A stretch of 64,000 bases of DNA from Strongylocentrotus droebachiensis (GCA_035222895.1 JAVYIG010000887.1:363484-427483), one strand, 5' to 3'; shown: positions 1 to 12,036, counted from the stretch's first letter. Notes: generated by a model not told the origin, from the sequence alone. Numbers and translations: made by a program.

Positions 1-1199
1 TGTTTTTTTAAAACTATGACCAAATAGCTAAATGGCACTTTGAGAGCCTGAAACTTTTCAAAGATAAAGAATTAGAAATCAATTACAACTTTTTCTTGTA
101 GTATGGACCTAGATTGACCTCCCATAACTTAATGAAAAAATTTCAACGTTGCTTTATGTGCATGAGGTATCCCTGAACAGCCAATTGTTTACAGAATTTG
201 TAACAAAATTGACATACCTTTTTGGTTGGAGCCGAAAAAAAATATACCCACAAACAATATGTGTTTTTTTCTATTGATGATTGATGAGCATGGGTGGATC
301 TTCAAGAAAGTTAACAGTAATCTGAATTAACTCCTGTATTTTAATGGAACAGTGCAATTGAAAATGGTGTTTCGGACGTTACATTTTCCGTAAACAATGT
401 AGACCCCCATTTAACCCACTAGAACTAATGAGATTGTTTATGGTTTGAATAAGCTTATTAGTTACTCCAAGTCATTAAATTAAAATAAAATATAATTTAA
501 TTGTAGGGGCGCTTATATTAGAAATATACTCAAAATTTGAAAAAGTTGTCTCATTTTCCGTAAACCATTTTGTAACGTCCGAAACAATTTTCAATTTGCA
601 GTAGCAGAAAATATATGAACTGCAGGACCTATCTGTCGTAACATTTTTTAAACATTTCATGGCGGCTACCCACCAAAAAAAAGAAATTTGCAATACATCA
701 TTACAATACTATTTTATAGTTAAAACCAATTTTTCGTTAACAGTTGTAACGTCCGCAACAACAAATACCAAATAAATGATGATAATCCATATCTGAGGGT
801 ATCTGGAATAAATAAATCATTATGAAATAAGTTGTTATAAGTCTTAACACAAGTCAAAACACAAATCAGGTCTTTCAAATCCAATCATTTTGTGTAAGCT
901 CAAGAAGGGTGTTTCGGACGTTACACTATTTGATTGCTAACACATAGTCTGCAAATTTCAACTAATTTTCGATCATAATTATGTGCAAGTTACGATTTAA
1001 CAATGCACCCTCCTGTTAAAAACACTATTTTGATCATTTCATTTAGATCTAAATATAAAAATATGAAGAAATATGAGGCAAAAAACAAATTTTCTGTTAA
1101 ATATCTAAATTTTCTGCAAAATTGACTTATAGCCTAAAACATAAAATATTGAAGCCACACTTTGTGATGCAAGGCGTGGCTGGCTGCTTTAGTATATCC
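1..1199. other. AT-rich intergenic DNA with a recurring motif
   Basis: No coding region can be supported here. The 14-mer GTTTCGGACGTTAC occurs at 369-382 and 911-924 and, reversed, at 572-585, with a one-base variant at 746-759. The first and third of these lie in the arms of an inverted repeat listed separately. The remainder is AT-rich with stops in all frames. Confidence 0.6.
352..601. repeat. Imperfect inverted repeat (MITE-like)
   Basis: The left arm runs from about 352 and the right arm to about 601. Both read, outside to inside, TGCAA(A)TTGAAAAT..GTTTCGGACGTTAC followed by a shared TTTTCCGTAAAC or its complement. The unit is about 250 bp and probably a small foldback transposon copy. 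No clear target duplication was found. Confidence 0.55.
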
Positions 1200-1294
1200 T
1201 TAAAGATAAACTTGAGTTCTGGTAATGCGATTGCATTGTGAAAGAAAAGGTGTGGAATGGATCAGAAAAGTTGATCATATAGCATGTAAGTAAT
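1200..1294. repeat. 5' part of a TTAA-type MITE split by a hAT insertion
   Basis: This segment starts with TTAAAGATAAA and matches, in order, the copies at 23457-23849 and 33085-33463 (shared gcgattg..ttgtgaa..gaa, tgtggaat, tcagaaa, gttgatcat). It stops at taagtaat (1287-1294). The match resumes at 5186 after the inserted element. The two halves show that the MITE is older than the insertion. Confidence 0.7.
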
Positions 1295-1589
1295 CATGGG
1301 TGTCGATCCCGGGGGGGGGGGGGGGGGATGGGGGGGATATATCCCCCCCCCAATATTTCAGGTGGGGGGGATGGCCTGTACAATCAGGCGCGCCGGAAGC
1401 AGTTTGGGATTGGGGGGGGCAAACATTCCAGGGGGCTCACCTTCCAGGGGCAGTGACGTAATGAGAAAAAACGTTCGGAAGGGGGGGGGGGGGGGGCAGA
1501 CGAAAAATCTGCATCACCACCTTACCATCTTACACGTTACATTTTTCAAAGTGGAGTATTAACGATCAAGAAAGGCGTAAATTGGCGTG

Positions 1590-2785
1590 AGCCTCAGCAG
1601 GGGGTCAAGGGGCTGAGCCCCTTTAGGTATTTAATTACGGTTAGATGAGCATCCAGGTGCCCTCTTTAAGCCATTGACATGTTCCAGGGGGGAGAGCCCC
1701 CAGAAGCTCAGAGGTTTAACTACGGTCAGATGAGCATCCAGGGGCCTTAGGGCCCTTGGTGGGGTCCAGGGGGCAGAGCCCCCGGAATCTCAGGGGTTTC
1801 AGGTATTTAATTACAGTCAGATGAGCATCCAGGGGCCCGCCTTAGGGCCTTTAGTGGGGTCCAGGGGGCAGAGCCCCCGGAAGCTCAGGGATTTTAGGTA
1901 TTTCATTACGGTTAGATGAGCATCCAGAGGCCCTCTTTAAGCCATTGACGTGTTCAAGAAGGGGGGGGGGGGGGAGAGCCCCCAGAAGCTCAGATGTTTT
2001 AATATTTAACTACGGTCAGATGAGTATCCAGGGGCCCGCCTTAGGGCCTTTAGTGGGGTCCAGGGGGCAGAGCCCTCGGAAGCTCAGGGGTTTTAGGTAT
2101 TTAATTACGGTCAGACGAGCATCCAGGGGCCCGTCTTGGGGCCCTTGGTGGGGTCCAGGGGGAAGAGTCCCCCGAAGCTCAGGGGTTTTAGGTATTTATT
2201 TACGGTCAGATGAGCATCCGGGGGGCAGAGCCCCCGGAAGCTCAGGTTTTTTAAGGTATTTAATTACGGTCAGATGAGCACCCAGGGGCCCGCCTTAGAG
2301 CCCTTGGTGGGGTCCAGAGCCCCTGGAAGCTCGGGGGTTTTAGGTATTTAATTACGGTCAGATGAGCATCCAGGGGCCCGCCTTAGGGCTCTTGGTGGGG
2401 TCCAGGGGGAAGAGTCCCCCGAAGCTCAGGGGTTTTAGGTATTTATTTACGGTCAGATGAGCATCCGGGGGGCAGAGCCCCCGGAAGCTCAGGTTTTTTA
2501 AGGTATTTAATTACGGTCAGATGAGCACCCAGGGGCCCGCCTTAGAGCCCTTGGTGGGGTCCAGAGCCCCTGGAAGCTCGGGGGTTTTAGGTATTTAATT
2601 ACGGTCAGATGAGCATCCAGGGGCCCGCCTTAGGGCCCTTGGTGGGGTCCAGGGGGCATAACCCCCGGAAGCTCCGGGTTTTTAGGTATTTAATTACGGT
2701 CAGATGAGCATCCAGGGGGCAGAGCCCCCGGAAGCTCAGGGTTTTTAGGTATTTAATTACGGTCAGATGAGCATTTTTACCTTAT
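1590..2785. repeat. Degenerate tandem array inside the hAT-like element
   Basis: About a dozen units carry ggtatttaattacggt(c/t)agatgagcatccaggggcc followed in most by a purine-rich block of the type gggtccagggggcagagccccc-ggaagctc. Unit length varies from about 60 to 110 bp. A higher-order duplication of 247 bp is visible: the segment starting at 2161 is repeated almost exactly from 2408. The short inverted block GGGGGCAGAGCCCCC in many units could form hairpins. Confidence 0.85.
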
Positions 2786-4135
2786 TTGTGACATTGGCAG
2801 GTCACTTATTTTTTCTCCCCGTCTTTCTTTTTTGTTTTTTCTTTAATATACTTTTTCAAAATGTGAGGGGGGGGGGGGGGACGCCACTTTGCAGACCATG
2901 ATATAAAGGTTTCTAAATAAGCGTATTTTATGCCCGACTGCGCATTAGGGAATTTCTTATTTCCCAAAAAATGCATAAAAAGGTATGACCTACAAAAAAA
3001 TACCGAAAAATCATGTCATAACAGTAACATTTGCAAATCACTGGTATCGAATAAGAAATACACCCCCCTCATCAGTATGCCAGCGTTCAGGGGCTCATGT
3101 CTTCTCACCCCTATAACAAAAAAACAGACACGCTTTCCCATTTTTGCACAATATGTCCACGATATGCGCGTATCGCTATTATAAAGACCTCCGTTGATAA
3201 ATACCGTATAGGTGGCATGCGCAATGTTTATGAAATTTAATTCCTGTGAACTTTCCTTTTCTTTGAATAATGTTGTATATGTGATTTAATTCAGGTTTTT
3301 ATTATTGTTATGTTCTTTTGGGTTAAAAATACAAACCATGTTTACTCCTTTACTGCTTTTTTTTTTTTTTTTTGGAGGGGGGGGGGGCGTTTTGGGGGGG
3401 GCAAAAATGCCTTTTGCCCCCCCACTTTTGTGATTGGGGGGGCAGCTGCCCCCCCCTGCCCCCCCCCCCCCCACTTCCGGCGCCTATGTGTACAATCATC
3501 CCCCCAATAATTCACCATAAAAAAATATAAAAAAATGAAGAGAAAAATTAATGATGAGAGTCCGATGAGAGTAGTTAATGGTTATTACTCGCAAGATGAC
3601 CATCAATATACACATTTTGCTATCTCATTTTCATAATACATACATATATACGAAGTAAATAAGACAACCGTATATGAGACAAGAATAAATTGAATTCTCG
3701 CTCATACGGCTTCATCAGGAATTGATGAATTTATTCAATTTGTTCAATCAACAGCATCATAGAAATGCAGTGCGCCAAATGCAAAGACGCAGCATCAAAA
3801 GCAACGAGCTAAATGTTAAGCGCGAAGCACAAAAGTAGCAATCTGCAATGCACATCAGACAATCCTGGACAGTGTAAACATAAATGAACTCTGTGACGAT
3901 TTCGTGATGAAATCGGAGACAAGGAGAAAGATTTTCGGACATTAGTATGACTTATAAAATAGTTCACTATAGTTGTTATGTTGTTTCCACTCACCCTTTT
4001 TAAAATTCACCTCATTGTATCTTTATTTTTCATTTTTTTTCACTCATTTTATTTCCTGATATTTCTTAAAACATTTTTCATTTTTGGAGAAAGATTATTA
4101 TGTCACAACTTATTTGTGACACAACTTATTTTCAG
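2786..4135. other. Unrecognised interior of the hAT-like element
   Basis: No gene is supported. The stretch contains a poly-G run near 2868-2880 and a G/C-run cluster at 3376-3475. The edge of that cluster (cttccggcgcc, 3474-3484) is an inverted partial match to ggcgcgccggaag near 1387-1399. The rest is AT-rich without structure I can name. Confidence 0.5.
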
Positions 4136-4139
4136 TGGG

Positions 4140-4950
4140 GAAACTGAATTCAGACAAGGATTAATATAGAGAACAGTACAACGAATCGTCTTCTTTCTCT
4201 AATAATTTAGCGAACAGGGCAAAGCTGTTAGGGGGCAACTGAATTCAGACGTGGATTAAGAGTAATAATCAAATGAAACGTCAAAGTACACGATACAACT
4301 AATCGTCTTCTTTTACTAATAATTTAATGAAACGTGAAAGCTTCCGCGCTACGCGCGGAATGGGCGAAAATGAATACAGACAAGGATTAAGAGTAATAAT
4401 TTATTGAAACATTAAAGCTGAATTCATGAATACAACATGATACAACAAATCGTCTTCTGTCTCTAATAATGTAATAAAATGTGAAAGCTTCCGCGCTTCG
4501 CGCAGGAATGGGCAAAAATGAATTCAGACAAGGATTAAGAGTCGAGAATGGTACATAGAATCGTCTTTTTTTTTAAATAATCTAATGAAACGTCAGAGCT
4601 TCCGCGCTACGCGCGGGGGAAGGGGAACTTGATTCAAACATTAATGATTAATAGTCGAAAATGGTACCAAGAATCGTCTTCTTTCTTTAATAATCTAATG
4701 AAACGTCAGAGCTTCCGCGCTACGCGCGGAGGAAGGGGAACTTGATTCAAACAAGGATGAAGAGTCGAGAATGGTACATCGAATCGTCTTCTTTCTTTAA
4801 TAATCTAATGAAACGTCAGAGCTACCGCGCTACGCGCGGAGGAAGGGGAATTTGATTCAAACAAGGATTAAGAGTCGAGAACGGTCCAACGAATCGTCTT
4901 CTTTCTCTAATAATTTAGTGAAACGTCAAAGCTTCCCCGCTTTGCGCGGG
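4140..4950. repeat. Tandem array of ~110-bp units with GC hairpins
   Basis: The marker aatcgtct occurs at 4184, 4301, 4448, 4559, 4672, 4782 and 4892, giving spacings of 117, 147, 111, 113, 110 and 110 bp. Most units contain the hairpin TCCGCGC-tac-GCGCGGA or a close variant, ahead of the aag(g)att and aatggtac segments. The last four units are the most regular. The array lies near the right end of the hAT-like element and is probably a subterminal repeat block. Confidence 0.85.
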
Positions 4951-4982
4951 GGGGGGGAGGGGGGGGGGGGAGGGGGGGGGGG
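4948..4982. repeat. Long G-rich tract
   Basis: A nearly pure G run with two A interruptions follows the last tandem unit. It could form G-quadruplexes. Collapsed or slipped assembly is also possible at such runs. Confidence 0.8.
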
Positions 4983-5185
4983 ACTCCCCCTCCCTGCACC
5001 CAACCCCCTATAGAACCGCGCTTCGCGTGCTCACTACCGCCCCCCTTAAATTAAATCCTGGCTACGCGCTTGGGAGGGGTGCAACTTGCTACACGCTTCT
5101 ACCACTTTGGTTGCTTTGATCAATTGCCGAAAATATTTTGGCACCTATCATCCCCCCCAACCACGGATACAAATCGACACCCTTG

Positions 5186-5296
5186 TAAGTAATGGTGTGT
5201 AATGCAAGGTTCTGGAGTCATCAAAATCATCATAAATTTGGTCTTGGTAAAGTAACATTCACTTACACAGAAAGATTTATATGGGACAACACACAT
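5186..5296. repeat. 3' part of the split TTAA-type MITE
   Basis: After the duplicated taagtaat the sequence resumes the family consensus (ggtgtgta.tgcaaggttctgga.tcatcaaaat, then cacagaaagat.tatatggga). It diverges near 5296, where G-rich repeat begins, so the right end of this MITE copy is missing. Confidence 0.7.
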
Positions 5297-5630
5297 GGTG
5301 TCGGGGCTAGTACTTGGGGGGGGGGGGGGGGGGGGGGGGGCTAGTGAGCATTATTATTATTTTTTTTTTTGTTCCCAAAAATTTGAAAATCGCGCCGGCC
5401 GAAAATTCGCTCAGTGGGGGGGGGGGGGGGGGGGAGGTGGGAGGGGGGAGGGGAGGGGGAGGGGGGAGGGGGAGGGGGGTAGTGAGCAATTTTTTTTTTG
5501 GCCCTCGGAAATTTGAAAAATTGCACCTTCCCTTTGAGCGCCAGGGGGGGGGGGGGGGCATCTCCAAACAAGGGTAAAATTAATGTTAAAAAATGTAAAA
5601 ATACGGGCCCCCCTGGATCCGTCACTGGAA
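5297..5630. repeat. G-rich duplicated repeat with a hAT-like terminus
   Basis: Two related blocks (ctagtgagcatt..ttttt..cccaaaaatttgaaaa and gtagtgagcaattttt..ctcggaaatttgaaaa) each follow long G runs (5319-5340 and 5417-5475). The right edge reads CCTGGATCCGTCACTG, which in reverse starts CAGTGACGGATCCAG, like termini of some hAT elements. No matching left terminus was found, so the element is incomplete or the call is wrong. Confidence 0.5.
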
Positions 5631-7279
5631 AGTACATGTATATAAAAGAAAAGGGCATTACCAGTTATACCTATATGATCCTAAACATATACATGTAGTA
5701 TCTTCCTCAAATGTATGCATACATACAAAATGTATATGGGCTGTCCGTTTGGTTTTCTTTTTTTTCTCCACTTTTTTTTCCCTCTACGAAATGTCAAAGT
5801 TGGGGTGCGGCGCTGCGGCCTTATCGCTGGCAAATACGGTACATGTTTAACCTACATGTACACTGTATATTGTTTGTCACCTGTGATATCGACAGCAAGA
5901 GTTAAGATCTATCAACCAACCAACCAACCTACCAATCAATCCATCTATTCATCAATCGGTCATCAAGTAAATAAATAAATAAATGCTTAAAAAATGTTGT
6001 CGTTTGAAACAGCCTCCAAATACAAATAGTGGTAAAGGATTGTTACTACATTAGTATTATAACCTAAAACATACAAAATTTTAAAATACATCTAAAATGT
6101 CTCATTCTTAAGATGTACATAAATTAGGATTCACTTATTTCTTATTACTAACATGACTGGGGTACTTTTTTATAGTTTTATTTTTAACAAAAAAATCAAT
6201 GTTTTGCTTACATACATGTATGTGTTAGTGATATCATTGAATGACACACTATATAGTTGAAGACAAAGAACTTTGCAAGCTGATTAAACATCTATATTGT
6301 AGAATTTGTAGAAATTGATGATCTGATTGAAATGTTAACATTGTGTAACAGCCGAAACAAACCATAGCATACATTGTACACTGTTGTTCATAACATGCAC
6401 TAAAGAGTATGTTTCTAAGTGAATTTTCTAAGGAGTCCTGATGACTGCAATTGCTATTAGCTTCAAATTTCACTCTGTTAGATCACATAAGCATTTTAAA
6501 CTACCGGTACACGTTCTTGAAATGAATAATATACCTTACATAAATTGAGTGGTCGATGAAGACAAACTTGGTATACATGTATGTGCTAAACTAATTAAAA
6601 TTACACAGTTTTTTCCATAAATGTTACAGTATTTTTCTGCAAACAATTAATGTATAACTGAGGTCAATAATACCTAAAGAAAAGCAATTAACTTGAATAA
6701 AGTTATGATGTTAACAGTGTGTAACGTCCAAAACACCAGTGGTGTGACGTATGAAAATTATTAGGCAATGCACTGGTTCCCAAATTTTTTGCATGTATTT
6801 ACCTTATATCATCAGTTGTTATGATAAAATAAGTTTGACCTAAGAAAAAAGGATTTTACCTATTGAATTTAAAACTTGTTATTGTCAAAACCCAAATTTA
6901 GAGCTATTTTTCACTTTCAATGGATACAAAATCCCTATTTTTCAAGATAGAAACTCAAAAATTTGCATGAATAATCTCTGAAACATATTTTTATAGACCC
7001 AACATATTTAAAGGTGTAGTTAATAGCAAATGAGTTTTATATCACAGTTATTAGATATGCTATAGTTCACAATAAAATTGTAAGAGCTCATAGCATTCAT
7101 ATCTGGTGAATAAATAAGGAGATAGATTAAACTCCGAAATTTGCATTTCTCAAAAATATGAATAGTCCTAATCCCCAAAATACACGTTTGAAGTATGTAA
7201 ACATAATTTCATTTTTGACCCTTTTGTGGACACATTTGGTATAATTATGTTAAAAAACCAGTGCCATATAGAAGTTTCC
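5631..7279. other. Intergenic DNA, no gene seen
   Basis: The stretch is AT-rich with tacatgta runs, short (CAAC)n/(AAAT)n simple sequence near 5915-5985, and one more copy of the GTTTCGGACGTTAC-type motif in reverse at 6721-6734 (gtaacgtccaaaac). Stops are frequent in every frame. Confidence 0.6.
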
Positions 7280-7755
7280 TTACTGTGAGCTGAGGTGCGT
7301 AGAACGGAACTGGAACAGAACTTAAATAGCGCCCTCAGACATATCAAACATTATATTTGCTGACACGAAATGGAAAACCTGCAGAGCAGAGCTAGCTGTG
7401 TGACCGACCACCGACTGGTGCAAATTAAACATCTTTCATGAGGTTGCTGGAATCGGTATCTTTATCAACGTTGGCTTGTCCAACTAACATTTTCTTCTCA
7501 GTTTTATAACGTACAAGGTGAGTAATATTTCTTACTTAGTCATTTAAACCAATGTTTATCCCAGACTCTGACTCGACGACTCTGCAGCGCTGCGAAACTC
7601 CCTTGATTACTCTACGGTACGATACCGTATGCGAGTCGCTGTGTTACACCGGTACGCCGGGCGATCTCCGTTTACTTGATCTCGTAGACGATATGCATAA
7701 CGCGAGTGTGTTGATGGGCGTGTTGACTGTGATTGACTGTGAATGTGAGTGAATT
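7280..7755 (+). promoter_or_regulatory. CpG-rich patch, candidate promoter and 5' non-coding exon
   Basis: CpG dinucleotides are scarce in the flanks but dense at about 7560-7710. Just upstream, tacaag|gtgagt gives a strong 5' splice donor at 7518, so 7280-7517 could be a transcribed first exon. A downstream frame starting at 7552 stays open for 66 codons but has no recognisable domain. Its owner is unknown: it could be a distant 5' UTR exon of the HEATR5 gene, which starts coding at 29,047, or another transcript. RNA data would decide. This is a hypothesis from composition and one splice motif. Confidence 0.3.
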
Positions 7756-8695
7756 AATGGGAGTCTGCACCTTACATTTGACCTTAAATTGACTAGATCT
7801 AGGCCTTTCTTTTGAGTTTTATGTACCGTATCTGTAATGGCTAATGATAATGTCTAATCTCAAAGAAATCCCTTTTGGAGTTCCAGAGTAAGTGTGCAAA
7901 AGGTTTCATGAAAATTTGATCAACCCCAACCATGATGATTAACAACAGTCACACTCACAGTGTCATTATTTTAAACTGATTTCACTTGTTTATAAATTAT
8001 AATCTGCACGTCAACAGTACGACAATACACCTGACGGTGGCCTGTACTGCTACTGAAGAAGAAGAAGTTGTGTGTTTATACTGATGAAAAATTTGAAGAT
8101 GCCTCCGCTCAGGCTCAGAATAGATTTACTTAACTTTCCAACACCACTGGCACTGTATAAAACTTACATTACAAGAATGCACTAAAAATCAGCAATTCAG
8201 TGACAATTGATGATGCCTAAATCTTGTGTGTTGTTTTTTGCAGCGTCGATAGTTTCTAGTATTGGTACATGGCCAATAAATGAATTTGGCTTAAAAAAAC
8301 TTCTGTATTGCCCACACAAAAAATCAGTAGAGTCTAGATCTACCTGTTGTGTTTGAGATAGGGAGTGATTTTTTGATGTTGTTTGAGTTGCATTGCTCAC
8401 ATGAAATTCTGTGACCACAAGTGGCACATCAACAGGATTGACATTAGATTTCTTATCTAAATTTTTAAAGTGTATTCTGCAAAATTGATGAGTTGATTTG
8501 ATTGTATTTTACTGATCAGTGAAATTTAGGGGGTCATCATTTGTAACTTTACATGTAAGTGCAGATTATGAGTGAGTTCTAGTGAGTTTTGTACATTGAT
8601 GTTTCAGAGTTTTGAGAATCAAGACACAGTGGCTGACAATTGAACAAAGTATGGTAAATGCTAAGCAGTGCATAATAGTGTTTTCTTGTTTCATG
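7756..8695. other. Intergenic DNA, nothing recognised
   Basis: AT-rich sequence with short frames only. I see no repeat family shared with the rest of the window and no splice-site/ORF combination worth calling. Confidence 0.5.
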
Positions 8696-8784
8696 ATATA
8701 GCCCAGCTTAAAATCTTAAAGACTCTCCGGGAAATCCCTGTTTTGCTTTCATCTTTTACTTTTCTAAGCTGGTTAAAGGTAATA

Positions 8785-9165
8785 AAAAGTTTTGGGAAAT
8801 TTTGAATATTAGGTGGATAGTGATTCTTTACAATTTTGATATTATTTGGATGCCCCTGTGGATGTATTATCAGCACTAGAAAATTTAGCCCCTAAAACAC
8901 TTCTGCTTTCAAGAAAAATTGAATATAAAAATTACTGTGCTACCAGAAAATTTTGATAAATTTCAAATACATGTAGCTCCTACGGCCGTACTATGGTAGC
9001 TGCGACCATGAAAATCTCAGAATATGTAGTTGTGATATATAATTTCCAATCGGGAATAGCTTATCGGTTGATTTTAGTCAAGAAACATTGTTAGGATCGC
9101 ATATGCTTCCAATATATTTGAACCATATTCATCACCCCTTACCAAAACTTTGTATTACCTTTAAT
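8785..9165. repeat. Dispersed repeat, copy 1 (shared with intron 9)
   Basis: From ggtaata.aaagttttggg onward, this is colinear with 49252-49563 and 50095-50182. Shared blocks include gtgattctttacaattttga, ggatgcccctgtggatgtat and atctcagaatatgtagttgt. Copy 1 is contiguous across cattgtt-aggatcgcatatgc. It therefore serves as the empty site for the LINE insertion found in copy 2. Confidence 0.8.
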
Positions 9166-12030
9166 GTGCATATTATCAACACTAATCTAATCTTACAAAT
9201 AAAATGACCAACAATATTTTTTTTGGAAAAGAACGGATAAAAAAATAATTGGAACTCGTTAACATCAGGGTTGAGCAATCAAAGTTGAGTCTCCACGACT
9301 TTTCCAAGTTTGACTTACACAAGTTTACATTACTGCTGATGATAACATCTGGTGGGAGATTGTTTCATAGATTGATCACACATTGTGAGAAGTCTTGTTG
9401 TCTTATTCTTGTTTTCTGAAGTGTGGTCTGTGTTTATGTGCAAATCATTCTTAATTTTCTACACAAAACATGTTGAAAATGTACAACTTTGTTCGAATTT
9501 TTGTGGGGTCTCTTTTTCCCCGATATTTTTGTCACTGATAACACCTCCTTTACAAGCTAGTCAAATTTGTATGAATGACATGAAATATTATCTGGAACCT
9601 GGTTGATTTTTAATAATTACATTTTCAAGTTTCTTTCCAAGATATTGACTCTTGAAATATAAGAAGAAATGAAAAATAAAAGTAGAACACCATCAAGATT
9701 TTGTAAACAGAAATTACCTATTCATTCTACATGTATACATTCATGTATTGTACATGTATGTCATATTTTCATATTTCCTTCATTATTGGGGTAGAAACCA
9801 GGAAATACAAATTGTTGCAGCAAGTCCTCAAAAATTTACCTCATGAATGAGTCAATGAAAATGTCCCCATTTTCCCTTTTCATTACCGTATCTCATAAGC
9901 TGAGTCAATGAAAATGTCACCATTTTCACGGTTAAAATCTCACCAGTATCTATGATTACACATTTTATGACTGTACCCTTTTCAATTGATTTTTACTGTC
10001 CAGTGTTATTTTCTCTGGAATATGAATCACAAAACACATTAATGAATACCTGTGAATTCTACCTTTGATTACATTGGCAGTTTTCACAGGAATGCTTGTA
10101 CCATCAATAATTCATCTAAAGAATTGTATTTTAATTTCGACCATAATCTAAATCAGTTCAAAATTATGTTGAGTATTTATCATTGTAGTTATTTACATTT
10201 AATTCTTTTGTATCCATTTTTGATCTCAGTGATTATAATACAAAAATCACAATTCAGTTTTGATGTCTCCAAGGATTTTTGAAAATCAATTTAAATTAAT
10301 GAAATAAAATATGTGTAGCACGATTACCTTGTTTTGATGACTTGCATGTTTTTGCATGTTTTTGGATTTTTGAAAGCATGATACAAAAACTGATACATCA
10401 TTTTAGTGCACTCCATTAAAATTATCTTTTTGTACTCCAAAACCAGTGAAAAAATAATATGGGAGTTGAGAATGATTTGACTTAAATGACCAAAAATATC
10501 TGGGAAATTTATAAAAGCGTTGTGGAGAAAGAAAAAAAGATTTTCCAATTGAGAAATCTCACCTTTTATTTAGAAAATGTAAAATAGTTGGAAGATTCTT
10601 GTAGTTCATCGTTTGTGTTAGATACATACTTGAAGGCCTACAATGTACATGTAGTAGATGATGCACATGTACATGTACAGACTTGCACTGTTACAATTTT
10701 TGATACATGTACATGTAGATGTAATCTTTATTCTTAAATCATTAAATGTGATGTTTAATACCTCAAACTTGGTTGAGCAGTTCGGAGCATTGTGCTGCTT
10801 AGGAGAGGTAATGAGCCATGCTAACAAAATGAAGATGAAAATAATGACTTTATTTATGTAGTTAGATTGTAGCCTACCGTACATGCATTCAACAAAGTCC
10901 TCTTGTTCGAATGAACTGTACAATGTACACATTGGAATGTATGCTGTACATCCTAGCATTTGCCTCATAAACAGTGTGTTTTGTGGGAGTAGTAATGCCA
11001 ATTTGTCACTTCCTTACTACAATCATCTTACTGCTCTCACTCTGGAGTTTGTGCTTGATAAATTCATTTGTCGTATCATACATGTATGATGTGACAACAT
11101 GTATGATGTGATACCTGTAGCATGTAATCTTGTATGAGAGCTTACCACTAAGTTGTCACTACATGAGTGTAAAATATGTGTATTTTACAAAGGCACTAAT
11201 TTGTTGACATACATGTACATGTATAAAGAAAAGAATTTGTTATTTATATGCAACTGTGTCATGTTAATATACCTGTATATTGTGCAAAAAAAAATTACCG
11301 GTAGTTAGAAATTCACATGTGACATCAATATCATCTTTATAATGTTTAGTACATGTGTGTAGAGACTAGAGATGCTGATATAAAATCTGTAACCAATGAA
11401 GAAAATACCTACAGTGTAGATAGGTTTACTTTAGGCCTACATGTACATGTATGTACTGTAGCTCTATAAAGTTTAAATACATTAAAACAAAAGAAACAAA
11501 AGAAGAGAATCTTGAGGAAATCTTGGAGAAAATTATAAAGAGCTTCTGTGAGGGGAAAAAAAGAAGAAGTGTATTTTAAAAATCAATATGTGGTACATGT
11601 ATGCTGAGAGCTAGAAGCGTGTTAACTAGGTACTATTATTTTTTTAATATAAAAGTTAATGCCCCTGTGGATCTCAGCGATAAGACATTAATAAGATTAC
11701 TATTCACTCGCCGTACATGTACATGTATGTACATTACATGTAGTCGATATCCTCATGCCTGTACTTGTTGCAGAATGAGAATTTTGCTCATCAGTTCAGT
11801 GAAATATTCATGCTTGAGGCATAAAGTCTGTCAATATTATTACTGTTTCATGGGGAAGGTGTGTGTGTGTGTGTGTGGGGGGGGGGGGGGTGGGGGCAGC
11901 ATACATGTACATGTATATTATGTACAGTATGAAGGCCTATGAATCAGACATGCTTGTATTTTGCAAACCAAATAAAGTAAATGACGAGTATGAAATATTA
12001 CAGGCCGCGCAGCTATTATTATAATTATGC
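9166..12030. other. Intergenic DNA, no gene seen
   Basis: AT-rich sequence with numerous tacatgtacatgta palindromic runs (for example near 10647-10720 and 11206-11225) and a (GT)n-G(n) run at about 11861-11895. Several short frames exist but none shows a domain or conserved composition. Confidence 0.55.
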
Positions 12031-12036
12031 ATCTAA

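Larger units (their letters stand above)
1295..5185. mobile_element. Non-autonomous hAT-like DNA transposon, 3.9 kb
   Basis: The left end reads CATGGGTGTCGAT (1295-1307). The reverse complement of the right end (5173-5185) reads CAAGGGTGTCGAT, so the terminal inverted repeats match at 12 of 13 positions. The direct repeat taagtaat flanks it at 1287-1294 and 5186-5193. An 8-bp duplication with CA-starting termini is typical of the hAT superfamily. The element sits inside a MITE whose uninterrupted relatives at 23.5 and 33.2 kb act as paralogous empty sites. No transposase-sized reading frame is present; the interior is tandem repeats, G/C runs and AT-rich filler. It is therefore probably a composite, non-autonomous element. 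Superfamily assignment is inference from the ends. Confidence 0.8.

Noticed and set aside
5295..5658. Gly-rich and Pro-rich frames around 5.3-5.6 kb
   Set aside because: They follow from long G runs; no start context, domain or splice structure supports a gene.
9385..9606. 73-codon frame with hydrophobic stretch as a small membrane protein
   Set aside because: No splice sites, conserved residues or favourable start context; AT-rich frames of this length are common here.
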